Assembly (NCBI GenBank): GCA_900770655.1
Contig: CAAGLA010000008.1
Coordinates: 1 to 15,207 of the forward strand
DNA length: 15,207 nucleotides
Direction of reading: 5' to 3'
Origin: Bacteroidaceae bacterium
Lineage (GTDB): Bacteria > Bacteroidota > Bacteroidia > Bacteroidales > Bacteroidaceae
Part shown: piece after piece, positions 6,863 to 12,589 of the stretch
Position numbering within the stretch: the first letter of the stretch is position 1
Layout: each line of letters begins with the position of its first letter
Notes under the pieces: generated by a model
What the model was told of the DNA's origin: nothing
Database searches by the model: none
Seen by the model: the letters and a program-made list of their open reading frames with translations, nothing else
Translations under genes and position numbers: made by a program

Positions 6863-7489
6863 ATGAGTACTCTTGAACGCGCTATTGAGATAGCGACCGA
6901 AGCGCATTGTGGGCAATTTGACAAGGCGGGCAATGACTATATTGGCCATCCGTTGCGTGTTATGGCTGCAGGCAGAACCACCGAAGAGAAAATAGTTGGT
7001 GTTCTGCACGATGTGGTCGAAGATAGTGACTGGACATTTGAACGGCTTGCAGCCGAAGGCTTCTCGGGCGAGGTTGTTGAGGCTCTGCGCTGTTTAACAA
7101 AATTGTCGGGCAATGAGCCATACGACAAGTTTATTGCGCGGGTTAAGACAAACAAGCTGGCGGTGGCTGTGAAACTCAACGATTTGTCCGACAATATGGA
7201 CATCCGTCGTTTGCCATATCTTTCGGACAAAGATTTTAAACGGCTGAAAAAGTATCTTAAAGCATACAGGCAATTGACGCGTGTTCCAAGCTATTCGGTG
7301 TATGCCTGCCGGCAGGAGTTTCCTAATGCCTACACTCCGTGGAGCGAAGAAGATGATTTTGAGCTCACGCGTATGTGGTGCGAAGGTGCTACCGTGAAGG
7401 AGCTTTCTGCTCATTTCCAGCGCAAGCCCGGCGCCATAGACTCGAGAATAAAAAAACTTGAACTTGCCGAAAAATATGGCAGGCAGTGA
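6863..7489 (+). CDS. HD-domain alarmone (ppGpp) hydrolase-like protein with C-terminal SANT/HTH-like domain
   Basis: Residues 1-140 of 208 match the small MESH1/SpoT-type HD hydrolases. The visible motifs are AHCGQFDKAG (14-23), YIGHP (26-30), LHDVVEDS (48-55) and KLNDLSDNM (104-112). His29, His49, Asp50 and Asp107 correspond to the metal ligands, and Glu53/Asp54 to the catalytic pair of Rel/SpoT enzymes. There is no synthetase domain, so it should only degrade (p)ppGpp or a related nucleotide. Residues 158-202, starting TPWSEEDDFELTRMW, resemble SANT/GcrA-like helix-turn-helix modules with a terminal AIDSRIKKLEL, suggesting DNA or protein binding. It starts 46 nt after the DUF262-DUF1524 gene with no terminator between, and tandem hairpins follow, so co-transcription is likely. 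Its base composition looks less AT-rich than the two DUF262 genes, so it may be an older resident. Confidence 0.8.
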   Translation: MSTLERAIEIATEAHCGQFDKAGNDYIGHPLRVMAAGRTTEEKIVGVLHDVVEDSDWTFERLAAEGFSGEVVEALRCLTKLSGNEPYDKFIARVKTNKLAVAVKLNDLSDNMDIRRLPYLSDKDFKRLKKYLKAYRQLTRVPSYSVYACRQEFPNAYTPWSEEDDFELTRMWCEGATVKELSAHFQRKPGAIDSRIKKLELAEKYGRQ

Positions 7490-7531
7490 TGTGGCGCAAG
7501 TTCTCTTCTGCCACTATTCACCATATAAAAA

Positions 7532-7617
7532 GCAAGGAAAACGGGCAGAGATTACCGCTTTCCTTGCAGGCGGGTTGGAAATCCGAAATTAAACAACCCG
7601 GTTTTTCCTCTTTTTTT
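7532..7617 (+). terminator. Tandem hairpins and T-tracts ending the DUF262-HD unit
   Basis: Hairpin 1: GCAAGGAAA (7532-7540) pairs with TTTCCTTGC (7559-7567), extended by CGG/CCG (7542-7544, 7555-7557) across one mismatch. Hairpin 2: CGGGTTG (7571-7577) pairs with CAACCCG (7594-7600). T-runs follow at 7602-7606 and 7611-7617. The end of the last T-run overlaps the stop codon of the convergent minus-strand HTH gene (7616-7618). Confidence 0.7.
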
Positions 7618-7828
7618 ACTTGTTCGTGGCAATATCTTCGCTGTAGTGCCTGAAAAAGTCATATTTCAGAATTACTGATATTTTTACAAGCAATGATGTG
7701 TCTATGCTTTCTCTTTTGAAAATGCTGTAGACATTTGTGCGGTCACAGCATAGTTGACGTGCGAACCAAGAGACAGAAAGCCCTTGCTCTTCAAATTTTT
7801 CCTTTATGATGCTACCTATATGAATCAT
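7616..7828 (-). CDS. Small helix-turn-helix DNA-binding protein
   Basis: The 70-residue protein is almost entirely one HTH domain. Helices are visible around residues 5-15 (GSIIKEKFEEQ), 17-27 (LSVSWFARQLC), a recognition-helix region 28-40 (CDRTNVYSIFKRE) and 42-60 (IDTSLLVKISVILKYDFF). This SWFARQLxCDRTNVYxIFKR pattern belongs to a short XRE/Cro-like regulator common in Bacteroidales, where it usually stands alone. It converges on the DUF262-HD unit and diverges from the kinase remnant. A weak promoter-like TACATTG can be read on the minus strand at 7896-7890. The target is unknown; autoregulation or control of either neighbour is possible. Confidence 0.8.
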   Translation of the reverse strand: MIHIGSIIKEKFEEQGLSVSWFARQLCCDRTNVYSIFKRESIDTSLLVKISVILKYDFFRHYSEDIATNK

Positions 7829-7931
7829 ACTTGTATGTTTTAATGGTGTGGTTTACATAGGCTTGGCTGTGCCAAAGCTCATAATCCGTCAATGTACTAC
7901 TTGTTATTTTTGCAGTAAATTTATATTATTT

Positions 7932-7961
7932 GCACAAAAATAGAGGTTTGTGCCTTTTTTT
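7932..7961 (+). terminator. Intrinsic terminator-like hairpin with an overlapping alternative
   Basis: GCACAAA (7932-7938) pairs perfectly with TTTGTGC (7947-7953), followed by seven T (7955-7961). AGGTTTG (7944-7950) can instead pair with CAAACCT (7962-7968), which is followed by a further T-run. The two folds share TTTG and exclude each other, as in attenuators. No plus-strand gene ends upstream, so the terminated transcript is unknown. Confidence 0.5.
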
Positions 7962-8286
7962 CAAACCTTTTAATGTTATTATATTTCTACAAGGTGTTGA
8001 GGGTTAGATATATATAGCGAGTTTTTAATAATTTTGACACTGTATTGAATTTGTAATTATAAGTCTTAAAAAGTATTGTAAATACTCTTTATTGCGATAA
8101 TTTCTCTTTTGTAATTTTTGTTGCTGCATTTTTTTTATCTTAATGACAAAACGATAATTCTTGTTATCCTTTGTGGCTTTAGAATCCTTTCATTGGTCTT
8201 TTTTCTTTAGTTTTTGCTGAATTATACTCCTTGTGTTGGTCCATTTTGGTCCTTTTGCCTTCTATAAATCATTTTTAAGAAAAGAT

Positions 8287-8319
8287 TTTGTGTATAAACT
8301 ATAAAGAAAATTAATTTTG
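8287..8319 (+). promoter_or_regulatory. Consensus promoter of the kinase-LRR remnant
   Basis: TTTG (8287-8290), a 21-bp spacer and TAATTTTG (8312-8319) match the Bacteroidetes consensus exactly. Transcription would start near 8325, downstream of the ATG at 8321. The first usable start is therefore the ATG at 8351, which also begins the recognisable domain. Confidence 0.6.
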
Positions 8320-8350
8320 TATGCGGAAAACACATATAAAGAATCCGGTG

Positions 8351-8545
8351 ATGAAACAGAATATGGATGCAATGTACGAAGCCCTCAAAAAACGTGTGGA
8401 AAAGGTTGTCGGGCGCAGTATGGTTACACCGCGCGACTTCGATTATCTTGCTATGCGTCTTTTCGATGCAAACAAGGTTTGTATAAGCAGTACTACGCTC
8501 AAACGTTTTTGGGGCTATATCGAAGGTTGCAGCCCGCGTAGGTAG
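8351..8545 (+). pseudogene. N-terminal domain of a broken kinase-LRR gene
   Basis: This fragment holds a domain that recurs at the N-terminus of Bacteroidales regulatory and kinase proteins, recognisable by MVTPRDFDYLAMRLFDANK and ISSTTLKRFWGYIEG. It probably forms a helical, HTH-like unit. An in-frame TAG at 8543-8545 stops it, but the same frame continues beyond the stop with TLSLLSQFVGYGGWEQFC, which completes the domain. The stop is therefore a nonsense change within one gene. That frame then ends at 8651-8653 near a frameshift at about 8637. The ATG at 8321 in the same frame is rejected because the promoter overlaps it. Confidence 0.65.
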
Positions 8546-8640
8546 ACTCTCTCTCTGTTGTCACAGTTTGTTGGCTATGGCGGTTGGGAGCAGTTCTGCG
8601 AACATTCGAGCGTGGGCGGTGTAATAGAGAGTGATTTCAT

Positions 8641-8877
8641 ATCGATAGCATAGAGAGCCTGAGCACCAATGGTGCAACATCTATTGCCTACAAGGTGTAT
8701 ATAGATAATCGTCTCTATTTTATGAAGCAGTTGCGCCCCGAATACCAATCTGTTTTACGTTACCGTACAATTTTCCATAAAGAATATGAACTCGGTTGCA
8801 AGATATCTAGCCCATATGTGGTTAAATATGAAAGTATAGGCGAGAATGAGGGCTCTATATTCTTATGGAGTACATAA
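8641..8877 (+). pseudogene. Protein-kinase N-lobe fragment
   Basis: Frame 1 from about 8641 to TAA 8875-8877 encodes the N-lobe of a Ser/Thr-kinase-like domain: a degenerate glycine-loop region STNGATSIAYKVYI, the putative ATP-binding lysine in YFMKQLRPEY, and a C-helix with the glutamate in FHKEYELGCKI. It has no credible start of its own (the 8695 codon is GTG inside the domain), so it is read as part of the same broken gene. A 1-nt-scale frameshift at about 8864 moves the continuing sequence (MEYINGVSVEEKL) into another frame. Confidence 0.65.
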
Positions 8878-9197
8878 ACGGTGTAAGTGTAGAAGAGAAA
8901 CTCAAGAGCGAACCGGAATATTTCTGTAGCGAACGCAATGTAAATAAATTTCTCTTGCAGTTGCTCGAAGGATTAGAGGCTTTTCATTCTAAAAACATTG
9001 CATATCTCGACCTAACCCCTCAGAATGTTATGTTCACCCAAGTGGGCAGTGATGTGAAGATTGTCGATTTAGGCTTCTGTATGGATGCCAGCTATGGCTA
9101 CACAGCCGGGCGCACAGCCGGCTTTGCTGCTCCCGAACTGCTTGGCGGGCAGTTGAGCGAAGTGAACGAGCGTACCGATATATATGCTGTGCAATAG
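8865..9197 (+). pseudogene. Protein-kinase C-lobe fragment
   Basis: This 110-codon frame continues the kinase: hinge MEYINGV, catalytic loop YLDLTPQNVMF (HRD-like Asp and Asn kept, the His replaced by Tyr), VDLGF in place of DFG, an activation segment with TAGRTAGFAAPELL (APE motif), then TDIYAV. It stops at TAG 9195-9197 immediately after TDIYAV, where intact kinases continue for roughly 80-100 more residues. The missing C-lobe end implies a deletion at the junction with the leucine-rich-repeat frame. A separate short active kinase is unlikely. Confidence 0.65.
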
Positions 9198-9553
9198 TGG
9201 ATGTTTATATACCGGAGGGCGTGGAGCGGCTTTGTCTCGATGCCTTTGCCCTGTGTCGTGCGTTGGTGAATGTACGCTTGCCCGAAAGTCTAAAGGTTAT
9301 TGAGCGCGGAGTCTTCTTCGAGTGCAAGTACATTGAAGAGATAATCATTCCGGCAGCGGTGACGGAGATAGGCGATTATGCCTTTTATAATTGCACTGCT
9401 TTGCGCAACCTCTATTGTTATGCCCCTGTTCCACCGGTGATTACAGCCATATTCAATTCCGCTAATGTCACCGTGCACGTTCCTGCAGAATCTCTCAATG
9501 CCTACAAAGAGGACTTTAACTGGAAGTCCTATAATATAGTAGGCGATTTGTAG
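9197..9553 (+). pseudogene. BspA-like leucine-rich-repeat C-terminal fragment
   Basis: The 118-codon frame shows BspA/LRR_5 repeats with a 23-residue-type spacing: IPEGVERLCLDAFALCRALVNV, then LPESLKVIERGVFFECKYIEEI, then IPAAVTEIGDYAFYNCTALRNL. It ends in the usual BspA tail, YAPVPPVITAIF...VHVPAESLNAYKEDFNWKSYNIVGDL. It begins inside a repeat, overlaps the kinase stop and has no signal peptide, so it is most likely the tail of the same gene joined after a deletion. Intact Bacteroidales relatives can carry kinase plus such repeats in one cytoplasmic protein. A translated stand-alone LRR protein from the GTG at 9197 cannot be excluded. Confidence 0.6.
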
Positions 9554-9557
9554 TGCC

Positions 9558-9572
9558 GGGCCTTCCGGGCCC
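9558..9572 (+). terminator. Weak terminator-like hairpin after the LRR remnant
   Basis: GGGCC (9558-9562) and GGCCC (9568-9572) form a short GC-rich stem, followed only by TTTCGTCCCTC. The T-run is poor, so this is a tentative call. Confidence 0.3.
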
Positions 9573-9660
9573 TTTCGTCCCTCAATCCCTTTGCTCAGTT
9601 GATTGCGTTGCCGGTAATTTGCTATGGCAAATGTGTTGCTTGTAAAATTTTCTTTATAAA

Positions 9661-9692
9661 TTCGTTAATATAATGGAAAATATATAAATTTG
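9661..9692 (+). promoter_or_regulatory. Probable promoter of the lipoprotein gene
   Basis: TAAATTTG (9685-9692) matches the -7 element. TTCG (9661-9664), 20 bp upstream, is an imperfect -33. The leader would be about 90 nt. The rest of the 234-bp gap (9554-9787) shows nothing else clear. Confidence 0.4.
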
Positions 9693-9787
9693 TCTTCTGC
9701 CGGTCCGTTTGCGCAATATTGGCCTTTGTGCCTTTGTGCTGTGTTGTGGCGGCATTGCACTTATGTTAAATATAAAAGATTATTATA

Positions 9788-10165
9788 ATGAATTTGCTTA
9801 AAAAATCTCTCTTGCTGCCTTTGCTGCTTGTTTCGTTTGCGTTTGTTTCGTGCGACGATGATTATTGGTTGGAAGACAAACTGGTGGGCGAATGGTATAA
9901 TTTCTACGAAGACCGTGACGTGTACGAGGAAACTATGTTCAACTTTGCTCCTAACGGTATGTGGACTTCGTCGTACAGGTACGAAGATGTATGGGGAAGG
10001 TACGAGAATACTCTCGACGGCGGTTATTACGAAGTGAACTATGGCCGTCTCTATCTCTATTCGGAATTCTATGACGATGTGCGTACCTTCGATGTCCGCT
10101 TCCGCCGTAACAGAATGTATTTGAGCGACGGTTATGTAGAAACGGAGTATATAAGAAACAGATAA
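9788..10165 (+). CDS. Small lipoprotein, lipocalin-like
   Basis: The 125-residue protein starts with a lipoprotein signal peptide: KK at 5-6, a hydrophobic stretch 8-20 and the lipidated cysteine at 22 (FVSC). Three aspartates follow the cysteine. Acidic residues at this place act as a surface-export signal in Bacteroidetes lipoproteins, so outer-membrane surface display is plausible. The mature part is rich in Tyr, Asp and Arg in alternating beta-strand patterns. It opens with LVGEWYNFYEDRD and FNFAPNGMW, as in small lipocalin-like Bacteroidales lipoproteins. No catalytic residues are recognised and the ligand is unknown. It is a single-gene unit with its own promoter and a strong terminator. 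Confidence 0.85.
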   Translation: MNLLKKSLLLPLLLVSFAFVSCDDDYWLEDKLVGEWYNFYEDRDVYEETMFNFAPNGMWTSSYRYEDVWGRYENTLDGGYYEVNYGRLYLYSEFYDDVRTFDVRFRRNRMYLSDGYVETEYIRNR

Positions 10166-10214
10166 TGCTGTGAACGGTTGTTGCGGCCGGTTGCCGCAAT
10201 AGTTCCCCCGGAAT

Positions 10215-10244
10215 AAAAAATAGTGGCGCGCCACTATTTTTTTT
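10215..10244 (+). terminator. Strong intrinsic terminator after the lipoprotein gene
   Basis: TAGTGGCG (10221-10228) and CGCCACTA (10229-10236) form a perfect palindrome extended by six A on the left and T on the right, with eight T at 10237-10244. It lies about 50 nt after the stop and is symmetric enough to work on both strands. Confidence 0.85.
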
Positions 10245-10270
10245 ATCTGTTGTGTTGGGCTGTTTGTCGT

Positions 10271-10278
10271 TAATTTTG
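10271..10278 (+). promoter_or_regulatory. Possible -7 element upstream of the acetyltransferase operon
   Basis: TAATTTTG matches TAnnTTTG and lies 12 nt before the ATG at 10291, implying a very short leader. No good TTTG -33 element sits at the right distance (only TGTTG-like bases around 10249-10253), so the call is tentative. Confidence 0.35.
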
Positions 10279-10290
10279 TTATTTTGCGTT

Positions 10291-10857
10291 ATGAATGTTC
10301 CTGAAATTACAGTGCGCCCTGCGAGGCGCGAAGATGCCCCCTTGCTTGCCTATGCTGTAGCAACTGCTATTGGCGACGAGGCTGTTATGCGCGATTATTG
10401 CGGTAACGATTACATTGCCGTGCTCACCGATATTGCCGGTGCTGCCGGTACACAGTATAGCTGGCAGTGTGCGCTTGTGGCGGAATTTGCCGGTGTTGTG
10501 GCGGGTGCTGTCATTGGCTACGACGGTGCACAGCTTGGTGCGTTGCGCAATGGCACGTTTGCCGTTCTGCGTGAAAGGTTGGGGAAGGTGCCTGTTGTTT
10601 CCGACGAAACAGAAGCAGGCGAGTACTACCTCGACACGTTGTGCGTGTTGCCCGAATTCAGAGGCCGTGGCATTGGCCGTGCCTTACTGAATGCCTTTTG
10701 CGAAAATGTGTTTGCCGAAGGGCACCAATGCGTAGGGCTTATAGTGGATTCCTGCAACCCTAATGCCGAAAGACTCTATGCTTCGCTTGGCTTTGAACGT
10801 GTTGGCCGCAAGCAGTTCTTCGGGCATAGTATGTGGCATTTGCAGAAAAAGAGATGA
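10291..10857 (+). CDS. GNAT-family N-acetyltransferase
   Basis: The 188-residue protein is a GNAT acetyltransferase that transfers an acetyl group from acetyl-CoA. N-terminal ITVRPARREDAPLL (6-19) is the typical first strand and helix. LDTLCVLPEFRGRGIGRALL (114-133) is the acetyl-CoA-binding motif A with RGRGIG. NPNAERLYASLGFERVG (156-172) is motif B. The substrate is not predictable. The ATG at 10291 is chosen because the longer frame from 10252 adds a hydrophobic stretch upstream of the fold and overlaps the likely promoter. It is followed after 52 nt by the DNA methyltransferase gene in the same direction, possibly co-transcribed. Confidence 0.88.
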   Translation: MNVPEITVRPARREDAPLLAYAVATAIGDEAVMRDYCGNDYIAVLTDIAGAAGTQYSWQCALVAEFAGVVAGAVIGYDGAQLGALRNGTFAVLRERLGKVPVVSDETEAGEYYLDTLCVLPEFRGRGIGRALLNAFCENVFAEGHQCVGLIVDSCNPNAERLYASLGFERVGRKQFFGHSMWHLQKKR

Positions 10858-10909
10858 ACCTTTCTCGGGCTGTCGCGTAACAACATCCGTTATATATTTG
10901 TCTGTTTTT

Positions 10910-11224
10910 ATGAACGATATACGTTATAAAGTGTTGCACTCAAAAGATATAACATCCTTTCAGCGGAAGGTCTATCTTGAACTGCTTGATGTTCCTCGGG
11001 GCACAACCGTTACATACGGCGAGCTTGCCCGCAGAGTGGGGTGCCGCAGTGCTCAGGCTGTGGGGCAGGCGCTCAAACGTAACCCCTTTGCGCCCGATGT
11101 TCCGTGCCATAGGGTGGTGGCTGCCAATGGTACTTTAGGCGGTTACAACGGCGAGCGTGCCGGGGAGCAGCTGGAACGAAAACGTTCTCTGCTAAACGAA
11201 GAGAATCTATTTTTTAAATATTGA
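10910..11224 (+). CDS. Methylated-DNA--[protein]-cysteine S-methyltransferase (MGMT domain only)
   Basis: This 104-residue protein is the DNA-binding/active-site domain of O6-alkylguanine-DNA alkyltransferase. FQRKVYLELLDVPRG (17-31) and TVTYGELA (33-40) open the domain, VGQALKRNPF (51-60) is the helix region, and PCHRVV (65-70) holds the acceptor Cys66. It moves an alkyl group from O6-alkylguanine to its own cysteine. Because the motif is PCHR and not PWHR, it should be a true suicide repair enzyme, not an alkyltransferase-like protein. It lacks the N-terminal domain of Ogt/Ada-type enzymes, as is common for short MGMT proteins. The ATG at 10910 begins the conserved region; an in-frame ATG at 10763 lies inside the acetyltransferase gene. 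A TATATTTG at 10893-10900 could provide an internal promoter. Confidence 0.9.
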   Translation: MNDIRYKVLHSKDITSFQRKVYLELLDVPRGTTVTYGELARRVGCRSAQAVGQALKRNPFAPDVPCHRVVAANGTLGGYNGERAGEQLERKRSLLNEENLFFKY

Positions 11225-11230
11225 TATTAT

Positions 11231-11908
11231 ATGAAACCCTACATTATTTGCCATATGATAGCATCGGTCGATGGCCGTATAGATTGCGATATGACCGAAC
11301 AGATAGAGGGCGGTAACGAGTATTACGAGGCTCTTGAGGCTCTCCGCTGCCCGTCGATGCTTATGGGGCGCGTGACAATGCAGATGCATTATGCTCTGCC
11401 CGAACCTTTCACGGCTTCTGGTGACACGCCTATAGGCCACGAGGCTTTTCACATAGCCCGCAAGGCGCTTGCCTACTGTGTGGCCGTTGACACTCACGGC
11501 ACTCTTGCTTGGGGCGAAAATGAGTTCGATTCTCAGGCCTTGCTTGTGGTTACCGACGAACAATGTCCCCGCTGTTACCACGACCGCCTTACAGAGCAGG
11601 GTATATCGTGGATAGCTACAGGCAAGAATGGCATAGATTTTGCCCGTGCTATGGAGTTGCTTGCCACAGAATTCGGTGTCGAGAGGCTGGCTGTCACCGG
11701 CGGAGGGCACATAAACGGCGCATTCTTGGCTGCGGGCTTGCTCGATGAGGTAAGCTTTATGGTTGCTCCGGGTATTGACGGCCGTGAGGGTATGGCTGCT
11801 GTGTTCGATGGTATAAAAGAGAAAGAGCGCCCCGCCACACAACTGCGTCTTTTCGCCCTGCAACAGATGGGCGACACTGTTTGGATGAGATATAAATTTA
11901 AAGAATAA
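11231..11908 (+). CDS. RibD C-terminal/dihydrofolate-reductase-family reductase
   Basis: The 225-residue protein has the RibD_C fold, an NAD(P)H-dependent reductase domain related to dihydrofolate reductase and to the riboflavin-pathway pyrimidine reductase. Visible motifs are MIASVDGRI (9-17), MLMGRVTM (43-50), LLVVTDEQC (104-112), the nucleotide-binding TGGGHINGAFLAAGLLDE (156-173), and a C-terminal beta-strand end. There is no deaminase domain, so it is not a full RibD; stand-alone members often have unknown substrates. It starts 6 nt after the methyltransferase stop and ends 6 nt before the next gene, so these three are co-transcribed with high likelihood. Confidence 0.85.
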   Translation: MKPYIICHMIASVDGRIDCDMTEQIEGGNEYYEALEALRCPSMLMGRVTMQMHYALPEPFTASGDTPIGHEAFHIARKALAYCVAVDTHGTLAWGENEFDSQALLVVTDEQCPRCYHDRLTEQGISWIATGKNGIDFARAMELLATEFGVERLAVTGGGHINGAFLAAGLLDEVSFMVAPGIDGREGMAAVFDGIKEKERPATQLRLFALQQMGDTVWMRYKFKE

Positions 11909-11914
11909 TTGGTT

Positions 11915-12475
11915 ATGAGACAGAATTTTGGAAAGAAAAGTTGGTTATATCCAATGCCGGTACTTATTGTTGCTGCATACGACAGAAACGGTGTTCCTAA
12001 TGTTATGAATGCGGCGTGGGGCGGAATATATACCGATGATATGATTGGTATATGCCTGTCCGAAGGACACAAGACAACAAAGAATATAAGAGAAACGGGT
12101 GCTTTTACAGTGAGTATGGCAACGGCCTCTTGTATTGTTCCTTGCGATTATGTAGGTATTGTTTCGGGCAATAAGGAGCCCGACAAATTTGCAAAGGCCG
12201 GGTTCACGGCCGAAAAATCGGAATTTGTAAATGCTCCGGTGATAGCCGAACTGCCAATGGCGCTCGAATGTGAACTTGTGTCGTACGACGAAGAGAGCAA
12301 CCACCTCGTAGGCCGCATTGTGAATGTGAGTGCCGACGAGAATATTCTCACCGGTGGCAAGATCGATGTTGAAAAGCTGCGCCCTGTTACATTCGACCCG
12401 GTGAACAACCGCTACATAGAGCTTGGTGCAGTGGCCGGCAGGGCTTTTTCTTGCGGCAAGGAACTGAAACGGTAA
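11915..12475 (+). CDS. Flavin reductase family (FMN-binding split-barrel) protein
   Basis: The 186-residue protein shows the flavin-reductase-like split-barrel pattern: PMPVLIVAAYDRNGVPNVMNAAWGG-type opening (13-37), HKTTKNIRETGAFTVSMAT (52-70) around the FMN phosphate, and VGRIVNVSADENIL (132-145). It should bind FMN and use NAD(P)H or an electron partner; the acceptor is unknown. The ATG at 11915 is preferred to the TTG at 11909. It is the last gene of the run, and no clear terminator follows before the next promoter. Confidence 0.88.
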   Translation: MRQNFGKKSWLYPMPVLIVAAYDRNGVPNVMNAAWGGIYTDDMIGICLSEGHKTTKNIRETGAFTVSMATASCIVPCDYVGIVSGNKEPDKFAKAGFTAEKSEFVNAPVIAELPMALECELVSYDEESNHLVGRIVNVSADENILTGGKIDVEKLRPVTFDPVNNRYIELGAVAGRAFSCGKELKR

Positions 12476-12519
12476 TCCAGCGCGTGATTTGTGCTGTATG
12501 ATGTATATAAGATACTTTG

Positions 12520-12551
12520 TTTGTTATGTTTGTAAATTATTGCTATATTTG
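12520..12551 (+). promoter_or_regulatory. Consensus promoter of the GH27 gene
   Basis: TTTG (12520-12523), a 20-bp spacer and TATATTTG (12544-12551) match the Bacteroidetes consensus exactly. A second TTTG is at 12516-12519. Transcription would start near 12558, giving a leader of about 30 nt. The gene thus has its own promoter, independent of the flavin-reductase operon. Confidence 0.7.
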
Positions 12552-12589
12552 CGCTAAATAGCTGATATGGATTCTTAACTATTAATGAT

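Larger units (their letters stand above)
7829..8320. other. AT-rich gene-free region with structured elements
   Basis: No credible gene lies in these 492 bp. The region contains a terminator-like hairpin with an overlapping alternative hairpin (7932-7972), a small hairpin AGTATT/AATACT (8072-8077, 8081-8086), two TTGGTCC copies exactly 10 bp apart (8236-8242, 8246-8252) with a similar TTGGTCT at 8193-8199, many T-runs, and a consensus promoter at 8287-8319. The region may be the control region of the now broken kinase gene. Confidence 0.5.

Noticed and set aside
8351..9553. Programmed frameshifting or recoding in the kinase-LRR region
   Set aside because: Needs four separate events including a stop read-through and a missing kinase C-lobe end; decay is simpler, and no slippery-site plus structure was seen.
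9761..10234. 157-codon minus-strand frame opposite the lipoprotein gene
   Set aside because: The plus-strand frame has a signal peptide, lipobox, promoter and terminator; the minus frame is its shadow.
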